This document shows, piece by piece, positions 34,786 to 41,393 of a stretch of DNA of 64,000 nt. Source of the stretch: Kosakonia sp. H02 (GTDB lineage: Bacteria > Pseudomonadota > Gammaproteobacteria > Enterobacterales > Enterobacteriaceae); assembly GCA_030704225.1 (NCBI GenBank), contig CP131915.1, positions 3,224,001-3,288,000 on the forward strand, in the 5' to 3' direction. The notes below the pieces were generated by a model that ran no database searches, was not told the origin of the DNA, and saw only the letters and a program-made list of their open reading frames with translations. The first letter of the stretch is position 1, and each line of letters starts with the position of its first letter. The position numbers and the translations under genes are program-made.

Positions 34786-34791
34786 AGTATA
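34786..34791 (-). promoter_or_regulatory. Putative -10 box of glyA
   Basis: TATACT on the minus strand lies 65 bp before the glyA ATG. A clear -35 with the right spacing is not visible, as expected for a promoter that depends on an activator such as MetR. Confidence 0.5.
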
Positions 34792-34832
34792 ACTGATTAC
34801 TATTCTGATAACAGGTCTTGACAAAGGTTTTT

Positions 34833-34848
34833 ACGCAAACGATTGGCT
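34833..34848. promoter_or_regulatory. PurR-like box upstream of glyA
   Basis: ACGCAAACGATTGGCT matches the PurR consensus ACGCAAACGTTTGCGT fully in the left half and partly in the right. glyA is a known PurR target in E. coli, with the operator at a comparable place. Confidence 0.6.
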
Positions 34849-34984
34849 CCGCGCCAGGCAAGGCTTTGAGCGATAACACACTTCGTGATTTAAGCGGATT
34901 TCTTTTCAGCTTTGTGATGCAACTTCTTCACGTTCGATAACCCTGCCTTTACTGCGCGCTTTACAACGCAGCGTTGAAAATTAT

Positions 34985-35007
34985 AAGATGCATTTAAAAT
35001 ACAACTT
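34985..35007. promoter_or_regulatory. NsrR box upstream of hmp
   Basis: AAGATGCATTT followed by an imperfect inverse arm AAAATACAACTT matches the NsrR consensus. In E. coli the nitric-oxide sensor NsrR represses hmp from this position. Confidence 0.8.
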
Positions 35008-35034
35008 TAAATGTTCACTTGTAAGGAAGCCACC

Positions 35035-36219
35035 ATGCTCGACGCCCAAACCATCGCAACAGTCAAATCTACTCTTCCCCTGCTGGCAGCAACCGGCCCT
35101 AAACTTACCGCTCATTTCTATGACCGGATGTTTACCCATAACCCGGAACTGAAAGAGATTTTTAACATGAGCAACCAGCGCAACGGCGATCAGCGTGAAG
35201 CGCTGTTTAATGCCATTGCCGCTTACGCCAGCAATATCGACAATCTCGCCGCACTCCTGCCAGCGGTGGAAAAAATCGCCCAGAAGCACACCAGTTTTCA
35301 GATCCAACCTGAGCAATACAACATTGTTGGCGCACATCTGCTGGCAACGCTTGACGAGATGTTCAACCCGGGGCAAGAGGTGTTAGACGCGTGGGGTAAA
35401 GCCTACGGCGTGCTGGCGGGTGTGTTTATCAATCGTGAAGCGCAGATTTACAGCGAACATGCCGAAAAAGTGGGCGGCTGGCAGGGTACGCGCGCATTCC
35501 GTCTGGTAGAAAAGAAACCGCAGAGCACGCTTATCACCAGTTTTGAATTTGAACCGGTTGATGGTCAACCGGTAGCCGATTACCAGCCAGGCCAGTACCT
35601 CGCCATTTGGCTGAAACCAGACGGTTTCGCGCACCAGGAAATTCGCCAGTACTCCCTGACCCGCCAGCCGAACGGCAAAAGTTACCGCATTGCCGTAAAA
35701 CGCGAAGAAGGCGGCCAGGTGTCGAACTGGCTGCATAACGAAGCGAAAGCGGGCGATATCGTGCATCTGGCCGCGCCTGCCGGGGATTTCTTTATGGATG
35801 TCGCCGCCAACACGCCGGTGTCATTGATTTCCGCCGGGGTGGGTCAAACGCCGATGCTGGCGATGCTTAACCATCTTGTGCAGTCAAAACACACGGCACA
35901 GGTAAACTGGTTCCACGCGGCGGAAAACGGTGAGGTTCATGCTTTTGCGCAGGAAGTCACTCAGCTTGGCGCGATGCTGCCGCGTTTTGAAAAGCAGGTC
36001 TGGTATCGTAAGCCTGGTACGGCGGAGGAAGGCCTTTTCGACAGCGCAGGACTGATGGATTTAACGACGCTGGAAGGGAAATTCAGCGACCCGGCAATGC
36101 AGTTTTATCTTTGCGGCCCGGTCGGCTTTATGCAGTTTGCGGCGCAGCAACTGGTGACGCTTGGCGTTGCTAAAGATCGTATTCATTACGAATGCTTCGG
36201 CCCGCATAAGGTGCTGTAA
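35035..36219 (+). CDS. hmp: Nitric oxide dioxygenase (flavohaemoglobin)
   Basis: Detoxifies NO to nitrate with O2 and NAD(P)H. The globin domain (about residues 1-140) carries the proximal haem histidine H85 and distal Y29 and Q53. An FAD-binding domain (RQYSLTRQP, about 206-214) and an NAD-binding domain (SAGVGQTPMLAML, then YLCGPVGFM) follow. Start chosen at 35035 (MLDAQTIATVK), preceded by AAGGAAGC; this gives 394 residues against 396 in E. coli. Confidence 0.98.
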   Translation: MLDAQTIATVKSTLPLLAATGPKLTAHFYDRMFTHNPELKEIFNMSNQRNGDQREALFNAIAAYASNIDNLAALLPAVEKIAQKHTSFQIQPEQYNIVGAHLLATLDEMFNPGQEVLDAWGKAYGVLAGVFINREAQIYSEHAEKVGGWQGTRAFRLVEKKPQSTLITSFEFEPVDGQPVADYQPGQYLAIWLKPDGFAHQEIRQYSLTRQPNGKSYRIAVKREEGGQVSNWLHNEAKAGDIVHLAAPAGDFFMDVAANTPVSLISAGVGQTPMLAMLNHLVQSKHTAQVNWFHAAENGEVHAFAQEVTQLGAMLPRFEKQVWYRKPGTAEEGLFDSAGLMDLTTLEGKFSDPAMQFYLCGPVGFMQFAAQQLVTLGVAKDRIHYECFGPHKVL

Positions 36220-36225
36220 CACGCT

Positions 36226-36249
36226 GCCCTCACCTTGCGGGGTGAGGGC
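36226..36249. terminator. Terminator hairpin between hmp and glnB
   Basis: GCCCTCACC (36226-36234) pairs perfectly with GGTGAGGGC (36241-36249). It serves the convergent ends of hmp and glnB, though neither side has a long T tract. Confidence 0.7.
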
Positions 36250-36264
36250 AAAATAGCAAAATAG

Positions 36265-36603
36265 TTAGATGGCGGCGTCGTCTTCTTCGCCGGTACGAAT
36301 ACGCACCACGCGCGCGACATCAAAGACAAAGATTTTGCCGTCACCGATTTTGCCCGTCTGCGCGGTACGAATGATGGTATCGACGCAGGTATCGACAATA
36401 TCGTCGCCCACCACAATCTCAATCTTCACTTTCGGCAGAAAATCCACCATATACTCTGCACCACGGTACAGTTCGGTGTGGCCTTTCTGGCGACCAAAAC
36501 CTTTCACTTCGGTGACTGTCATCCCGGTGATGCCGACTTCAGCCAGTGCTTCACGTACGTCATCCAGTTTGAAAGGTTTAATAATCGCATCAATCTTTTT
36601 CAT
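36265..36603 (-). CDS. glnB: Nitrogen regulatory protein P-II 1
   Basis: Trimeric signal protein of 112 residues that reports glutamine and 2-oxoglutarate levels to GlnD, GlnE and NtrB. The uridylylation site is Y51 in TELYRGAEYMV. The Walker-like GDGKIFVFDV (B loop) and the C loop RIRTGEEDDAAI are complete. It lies downstream of the glrK-qseG-glrR genes on the same strand with 74 bp between. Confidence 0.98.
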   Translation of the reverse strand: MKKIDAIIKPFKLDDVREALAEVGITGMTVTEVKGFGRQKGHTELYRGAEYMVDFLPKVKIEIVVGDDIVDTCVDTIIRTAQTGKIGDGKIFVFDVARVVRIRTGEEDDAAI

Positions 36604-36677
36604 GGTTGTTCCTTACACGCTCTTGCCAGTCTGCTGCATCGTAATCGGTTGCTCACAGTACCATAATCATTTCGCCA

Positions 36678-38015
36678 TTACTCTTTAAAGTCATTGGCGT
36701 CCAGTTCATGGCGGGAGAGTAATTTATAGAACTCAGTGCGGTTGCGCCCCGCCATTCGCGCGGCATGCGTGACGTTACCTTTGGTGATTTGCAGCAGCTT
36801 GCGCAGGTAGTTCAGCTCAAACTGATTACGTGCTTCGACAAAGGTTGGCAGCGCGGTATTCTCGCCTTCCAGCGCCTGCTCAACCAACGCATCGCTAATC
36901 ACCGGTGACGAGGTAAGCGCCACGCATTGCTCAATCACGTTGACTAACTGACGCACGTTGCCGGGCCAGGTGGCGGTCATCAGGCGTTTCATGGCGTCGG
37001 TGGAAAAGGCGCGGACAAACGGTTTGTGCCGGTCCGCTGCCTGGCGCAACAGATGATTGGCGAGCAGCGGAATATCTTCCGCGCGCTCCGCAAGCGCAGG
37101 GATCTTCAGGCTGACAACGTTCAAACGATAGTAGAGATCTTCGCGAAACTCGCCGCGCGCCATCGCTTTGGGTAAATCACGGTGCGTGGCCGAAATAATC
37201 CGCACATTAATATCGATATCGCGGTTGCTGCCAAGCGGGCGCACTTTGCGCTCCTGCAAGACGCGCAACAGTTTGACCTGCAACGGGATCGGCATATCGC
37301 CAATCTCATCGAGAAACAGCGTGCCGCCCTCTGCCGCCTGAAAAAGCCCTTCCCGGCTGCTGACTGCGCCAGTAAACGCGCCGCGGGCGTGGCCGAAAAG
37401 TTCAGACTCCAGCAACTGTTCCGGCAGCGCGCCGCAGTTGATGGCAATAAACGCGCTTTTGCTGCGCGGGCTGGCGTTGTGAATGGCTTGCGCGAGGATC
37501 TCTTTCCCGGTGCCGCTCTGGCCGTTAATCAGCACGCTGACATCCGATTGCGCCACCATTCGCGCCTGCTCCAGCAGACGTAACATCACCGGGCTGCGGG
37601 TAACAATGGTTTCGCGCCACTGATCGTCCCCTGTCGAACCGCTATGCTCCAGCGCGTCGTCAATGGCTTTATACAGCGCGTCTTTGTCGACCGGTTTGGT
37701 GAGGAAGCTGAATACGCCCTGCTGTGTGGCGGCGACTGCGTCAGGGATCGAGCCGTGCGCCGTCAGAATGATCACCGGCATGCCCGGCTGTACGCGCTGG
37801 ATCTCGGCGAATAACTGCATGCCGTCCATTTCGTCCATCCGCAGATCGCTAATCACCAGATCGATTTTTTCACGCGCGAGAATGCGCAGCCCCTCCTGCC
37901 CGCTTTCGGCAGTGACAATGCTGTAGCCTTCGCTGGTGAGGCGCAGCCCCAGCAGTTTTAACAAGCCTGGATCGTCATCCACCAGTAATAAATGGGCAGG
38001 CTTACGGCTGGTCAT
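36678..38015 (-). CDS. glrR: Sigma-54-dependent response regulator GlrR (QseF)
   Basis: Response regulator of 445 residues. The receiver domain has the phospho-aspartate D57 (DLVISDLRMDEMDGM). The AAA+ sigma-54 interaction domain follows, with GQSGTGKE (Walker A), GAFTGA and GTLFLDEIGDMP. The Fis-type HTH is at the C-terminus. In E. coli it activates glmY and rpoE from sigma-54 promoters. Its ATG overlaps the qseG stop codon by 4 bp, and GlrR boxes are visible upstream of glmY in this window. Confidence 0.97.
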   Translation of the reverse strand: MTSRKPAHLLLVDDDPGLLKLLGLRLTSEGYSIVTAESGQEGLRILAREKIDLVISDLRMDEMDGMQLFAEIQRVQPGMPVIILTAHGSIPDAVAATQQGVFSFLTKPVDKDALYKAIDDALEHSGSTGDDQWRETIVTRSPVMLRLLEQARMVAQSDVSVLINGQSGTGKEILAQAIHNASPRSKSAFIAINCGALPEQLLESELFGHARGAFTGAVSSREGLFQAAEGGTLFLDEIGDMPIPLQVKLLRVLQERKVRPLGSNRDIDINVRIISATHRDLPKAMARGEFREDLYYRLNVVSLKIPALAERAEDIPLLANHLLRQAADRHKPFVRAFSTDAMKRLMTATWPGNVRQLVNVIEQCVALTSSPVISDALVEQALEGENTALPTFVEARNQFELNYLRKLLQITKGNVTHAARMAGRNRTEFYKLLSRHELDANDFKE

Positions 38016-38725
38016 TGCTTCACATCCTCTTGATTCCCGTCGCTCTTAGACGGGTGTGTGCTATCCGGCAGATCGGTGGCGGCCGGTTTACGGGTGGAAA
38101 GCCGCCGCTCGATATCGGTGAGGTTCTGTAGTTTGCGGGTGGTGGTTTCCAGTTGCTCACGCAGAAATTGTTGCTGCGAGCGCAGGCTATCCAGCTCGCT
38201 GTCGGCGGATTGCTGCAATTTACTGTAGCGGCTGCGCTCTTCTGCCAGCTGAAGCTGCGCCATTTCACCATCGCGCCATAATTGAAAGAGCGGGCGCACC
38301 TGAGCAGGAATAGCGGTGCTTAAGGCAGCAAGCTGTTCGGTGTACTCGCGGCGCTCCAGCGGCGAGATTTTGGCATTTGACAATAAAATGCCGCGCCGGA
38401 ATGTCGCCTGCCACGTATCGTCAGACCACGAATGCGCCTCAGCACGAGCCGCCGCCGGGGCTAAACGCTGGGCGCAGTCCATGCTGCGCAGCCAAAAGAG
38501 CGGGTTATTATCGATGTTCTGGCCCGACAGTGACCAGATTTCATTGCAGTCCGTTGAGAGAAAATCAGCCAGTTGATGCTCCGGGAGCCGTTCTTCCTGG
38601 TTGTCATGAATAGCGCTTTTCGGCGTTTGCGATACGCAACCGGCCAGTAACAGGCAGGGCAGCGCACGAAGCCACAAGTGTTGCTGTGCAACCGCGTTCA
38701 CAACGCGGGAAAAAAGATGCGACAT
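38012..38725 (-). CDS. qseG: Outer-membrane lipoprotein QseG
   Basis: Lipoprotein of 237 residues encoded between glrK and glrR. In E. coli it binds the GlrK periplasmic region and raises its activity. The signal peptide ends with the lipobox LLAGC and lipidated C30. A predicted coiled coil (about residues 165-205, with LQQSADSELDSLRSQQQ) is visible. Start chosen at 38725 (MSHLFSRVV) because the length then equals that of E. coli; the in-frame ATG at 38746 that overlaps the glrK stop is an alternative. Confidence 0.93.
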   Translation of the reverse strand: MSHLFSRVVNAVAQQHLWLRALPCLLLAGCVSQTPKSAIHDNQEERLPEHQLADFLSTDCNEIWSLSGQNIDNNPLFWLRSMDCAQRLAPAAARAEAHSWSDDTWQATFRRGILLSNAKISPLERREYTEQLAALSTAIPAQVRPLFQLWRDGEMAQLQLAEERSRYSKLQQSADSELDSLRSQQQFLREQLETTTRKLQNLTDIERRLSTRKPAATDLPDSTHPSKSDGNQEDVKQ

Positions 38726-38742
38726 ACTCACCAGATCCAGGT

Positions 38743-40179
38743 TCATTTAATGGTTTTTTCCGGCGCAGTGAGCGGTAACTCAATACGGAAACAGACATCG
38801 GCTTTGCCATCAGCCACCAGATGCAACTCACCCTGCATGCGGCGAATGCAATCTCTGGCAATGCTTAGCCCAAGCCCGCTGCCTTTTACCGCTCCCTTAC
38901 GTTGGTGGCTTCCCTGAAAGAAGGGTTCAAAAATCATTTCGCGTTCCGCTTCAGGAATGGGTGTACCGGTATTCGCCACATCGATACAAAGCCGTGCGCC
39001 GGCAAGATAACTGTGGAGGTAAATGGTACCGGATTCAGCCCCATAGTGCACCGCGTTGGAGTAAAGATTATCCAGCACGCTCATCAGTAACATCGGTTCC
39101 GCCTGGCACGTTGCCACATCAAGGGCGACATCGGTATGCATCATTTTAGCTCGCGCGGGCAAACTGTGGGCAGAGATAACCATATCGACCAGCGGCTCCA
39201 GCTCCACCTCTTCCAGCTCGACGGCGCCATCTGCCAGTTTGCGATTATAATCAAGCAGTTGCTCGATCAGCTTTTGCAAATTGCGGCTGCTGGCATCGAG
39301 GATTTCCACCACCTCTTTTTGCTCTGGCGACAGCGGCCCGACCACCTGATCGGCAAGTAGCTCCGTGCCTTCACGCATACTGGCGAGCGGGGTTTTGAGT
39401 TCGTGCGAAATATGGCGCAGAAACTGGTGACGCTGTGACTCAAGCCACGCCAGCCGCTCGCTGAGCCAGATGATGCGTTCGCCCACGGAGCGCAATTCGC
39501 GCGGTCCTTTGAACGCCACGGTATGCCCAAGGGATCGCCCTTCCCCCAGCCGGTTGATCATACGCTCGATGCCCTTCACCGGGCCAATAATCATGCGGGT
39601 AAAGAGCAGCACCAGCCCGAGGCTTACCAGAAACAGCACCAGCGCCTGCCAGCCAAAAAACTGGCCGCGCTCGGCAATTTCCAGTTGCAACTGCTGCCCG
39701 CGAGAAAAGACCACGGCGCGGGTCGATTGCACCATTTCGGTATTGGCGGCGGCAAAGGCTTCAAGCTGGGCGGAGGCCGCGGCTGACGGGCCGCTATTTT
39801 TGCATTGCAACTGGGCGAGATCGTTTAAGTCCTGGCGCAGCGCCTGGTAGAGTTTGTCATCCGGCAACACACCTGCGTGGGCGTCCAGCATTTCGCTGTA
39901 GCGTTTGCGTTGGTTTTGGTAGACACGCGCCAGCGTGGCATCGTCCAGCACACAGTACTGGCGATAGCTGCGTTCCATCTCCAGCGCGGCATTGGTCATC
40001 GCTTCACTGCGACGCGCGTCGATAAGGGTCGTGCGGTTGGTTTGCAACGCCTGCGCGCTGAGCGCATTCAGGCTTTGCCATGCCTGCCAGGCTAATACCA
40101 GCAGCGGCAGCAGAATCAGCAGGAACGCCATCATCACCAGTTGGCGTAACGAGCGGGGGAACACAGGCCAGCGTTTCAA
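38743..40179 (-). CDS. glrK: Sensor histidine kinase GlrK (QseE)
   Basis: Membrane histidine kinase of 478 residues. It has two transmembrane helices (about residues 14-36 and 170-195), a periplasmic sensor region, a HAMP domain, a DHp domain with the phospho-histidine in RHISHELKTPLASM, and a HATPase_c domain with NLYSNAVHYG and GSGLGLSIARD. It phosphorylates GlrR. It is the first gene of the glrK-qseG-glrR operon, with the GlmY sRNA gene just upstream. Confidence 0.97.
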   Translation of the reverse strand: MKRWPVFPRSLRQLVMMAFLLILLPLLVLAWQAWQSLNALSAQALQTNRTTLIDARRSEAMTNAALEMERSYRQYCVLDDATLARVYQNQRKRYSEMLDAHAGVLPDDKLYQALRQDLNDLAQLQCKNSGPSAAASAQLEAFAAANTEMVQSTRAVVFSRGQQLQLEIAERGQFFGWQALVLFLVSLGLVLLFTRMIIGPVKGIERMINRLGEGRSLGHTVAFKGPRELRSVGERIIWLSERLAWLESQRHQFLRHISHELKTPLASMREGTELLADQVVGPLSPEQKEVVEILDASSRNLQKLIEQLLDYNRKLADGAVELEEVELEPLVDMVISAHSLPARAKMMHTDVALDVATCQAEPMLLMSVLDNLYSNAVHYGAESGTIYLHSYLAGARLCIDVANTGTPIPEAEREMIFEPFFQGSHQRKGAVKGSGLGLSIARDCIRRMQGELHLVADGKADVCFRIELPLTAPEKTIK

Positions 40180-40236
40180 TGCAGTACTCTCGCAGGAAAA
40201 GGTACAGAGATGCTAGCGAGTGCCGGAGTAAAGAAC

Positions 40237-40266
40237 AACAAAGCCGGGCAAAAGCCCGGCTTTGTT
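40237..40266 (-). terminator. GlmY Rho-independent terminator
   Basis: AACAAAGCCGGGC (40237-40249), a four-base loop, and GCCCGGCTTTGTT (40254-40266) form a 13-bp stem. This matches the 3' end of GlmY. Confidence 0.9.
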
Positions 40267-40421
40267 ATGAAATTAGGCGGTGCCTAACTCGACGTTTCGC
40301 CCGATGTCTGATAAAGCTAAGCAATGATCAGCAGGTGGACGGCAGGCACCTTTACGTGCGTCATTCTAAGTTTATGTAGCGCGTCCCGAAGGGGCTGACA
40401 TAAGAAGGTGAATGAGCCACT
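40240..40421 (-). ncRNA. glmY: GlmY small RNA
   Basis: The minus-strand sequence starts AGTGGCTCATTCACC and continues with GCCCCTTCGGGACGCGC, ACATAAACTTAGAATGACGC, AAGGTGCCTGCCGTCC, CGAAACGTCGAGTTAGGCACC and the terminator, all blocks that I recognise from E. coli GlmY. Length is about 182 nt, the known size being 184. GlmY captures the adaptor RapZ and so protects GlmZ, which activates glmS translation for cell-envelope amino-sugar synthesis. The middle (about 40310-40340) differs from E. coli with a longer loop. It lies directly upstream of glrK, in the same orientation, as expected. Confidence 0.93.
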
Positions 40422-40432
40422 GCGCGATATTA

Positions 40433-40448
40433 TGCACATAATATGCCA
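40433..40448 (-). promoter_or_regulatory. Sigma-54 promoter of glmY
   Basis: On the minus strand TGGCATATTATGTGCA has the GG and GC dinucleotides exactly 10 bp apart, as required for a sigma-54 promoter, and the GC lies 13-14 bp before the GlmY 5' end. An overlapping CATAAT could act as a sigma-70 -10, matching the overlapping promoter arrangement known in E. coli. Confidence 0.8.
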
Positions 40449-40536
40449 GGTTGCCAGCAATTAATTTAAGTAGTTGATAATTACGTTTTTATTTCTAACA
40501 AGATATAACATAAACACGCTCACTATTTGAACGCCC

Positions 40537-40554
40537 TGTCGCTATTTAGCAACA
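40537..40554. promoter_or_regulatory. GlrR enhancer box 3 (one mismatch)
   Basis: TGTC-N10-AACA differs from the GlrR consensus TGTC-N10-GACA at one base. It is the box closest to the glmY promoter. Confidence 0.6.
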
Positions 40555-40599
40555 CTCATATAGCGTAAAAAATAAAATCATATAAATCAAAAGATTAAG

Positions 40600-40617
40600 T
40601 GTCTCTTTTTGGAGACA
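40600..40617. promoter_or_regulatory. GlrR enhancer box 2
   Basis: TGTC-N10-GACA is an exact match to the GlrR consensus, about 187 bp upstream of the glmY start. Confidence 0.82.
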
Positions 40618-40632
40618 ACGATAAATATCTGA

Positions 40633-40650
40633 TGTCGGGAAAACCCGACA
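40633..40650. promoter_or_regulatory. GlrR enhancer box 1
   Basis: TGTCGGG-N4-CCCGACA is an exact TGTC-N10-GACA match with extended symmetry. It lies only 28 bp beyond the end of the toxin gene. Confidence 0.82.
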
Positions 40651-40678
40651 CTTTTAGAGAGTGACGTTAAAGATAGAC

Positions 40679-41014
40679 TCATGCCTGAATCAGACGTTTG
40701 AATAAGAGCTGCTGAATATCCTGGCGGTGAGACAAAACAGCATGCACGTTGATTGTTTCTTCATCAATAGAATATAAAACCCGATATCCACCGGACGTAT
40801 TACATTCACGATATTTTGCGCAGCCTAGTTTGACCAGTTCAGGGCATTGCTGACAGCCAAGCGGGAAGCGCCCCACTCTTGCTTCAAACTCATCCAGAAT
40901 CTCCGCGATAACAGGGCGGGGTTCAATATCAATGCGCTGTAAATGGGTAACTATCTGATCAACACAAACTTTTGCGGTTCGCGTATAAATAAAAACAGTG
41001 CGGCTATCGTCCAT
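40679..41014 (-). CDS. RelE/ParE-type toxin
   Basis: A 111-residue protein with the compact RelE/ParE toxin fold pattern: an alpha-helical first half (IVTHLQRIDIEPRPVIAEILDEFEARVGRFP), then beta strands with YRECNTSGGYRVLYSIDEETINVHAVLSHRQDIQQLL. The C-terminal YRVLYSID and AVLSHRQD strands are the usual toxin core; such proteins cut mRNA at ribosomes or poison gyrase. The antitoxin gene lies 37 bp upstream on the same strand, the canonical order. The exact subfamily is unclear to me. It is absent from this position in E. coli K-12. Confidence 0.8.
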   Translation of the reverse strand: MDDSRTVFIYTRTAKVCVDQIVTHLQRIDIEPRPVIAEILDEFEARVGRFPLGCQQCPELVKLGCAKYRECNTSGGYRVLYSIDEETINVHAVLSHRQDIQQLLFKRLIQA

Positions 41015-41051
41015 AATCTGCTCTAAAAGTGGTCAATGCATTATTCGAGAC

Positions 41052-41279
41052 TTACAAACCTGATAACAGATCATCTCTGGAGTAGACCTGTCCTTCTGCT
41101 TTATCTTTTTCCGAGAGCGTCAGCAATTTCAGTAAGGCAATAGCGTTTTCACGCTCCTGTTGCTGATCATAAGACTCAATGACATAGGCAGGCACACCGT
41201 TTTGCGTTACCAAAATAGGCTCAGCGAGATCGAGCGATGCGGCATTTTTCTTAACGAAGCTGATAGTTTCAACTTTCAT
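41052..41279 (-). CDS. Phd/YefM-type antitoxin
   Basis: A 75-residue protein with an N-terminal DNA-binding fold (MKVETISFVKKNAASLDLAEPILVTQNGVPAYVI) and a C-terminal acidic tail (SEKDKAEGQVYSRDDLLSGL) that would embrace the toxin. ILVTQNGVPAYVIESY is the Phd/YefM hallmark. Start chosen at 41279 since GGAG lies 6 bp before that ATG; an ATG two codons upstream overlaps the ribosome binding site. It would also repress its own promoter, located in the short gap after the purL terminator. Confidence 0.85.
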   Translation of the reverse strand: MKVETISFVKKNAASLDLAEPILVTQNGVPAYVIESYDQQQERENAIALLKLLTLSEKDKAEGQVYSRDDLLSGL

Positions 41280-41336
41280 AATCATCTCCTCATGGCAATA
41301 ACGGTCTTAATATAGACTGAATTTAGACCTGCCGCC

Positions 41337-41373
41337 ATAAAAAAGCCCTCTTCCTTAATGAAGAAGAGGGCTT
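41337..41373 (-). terminator. purL terminator
   Basis: AAGCCCTCTTC (41343-41353) pairs with GAAGAGGGCTT (41363-41373). The minus strand continues with six T. It insulates purL from the toxin-antitoxin genes. Confidence 0.9.
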
Positions 41374-41393
41374 AGCGCTACAACCTGATTTTT

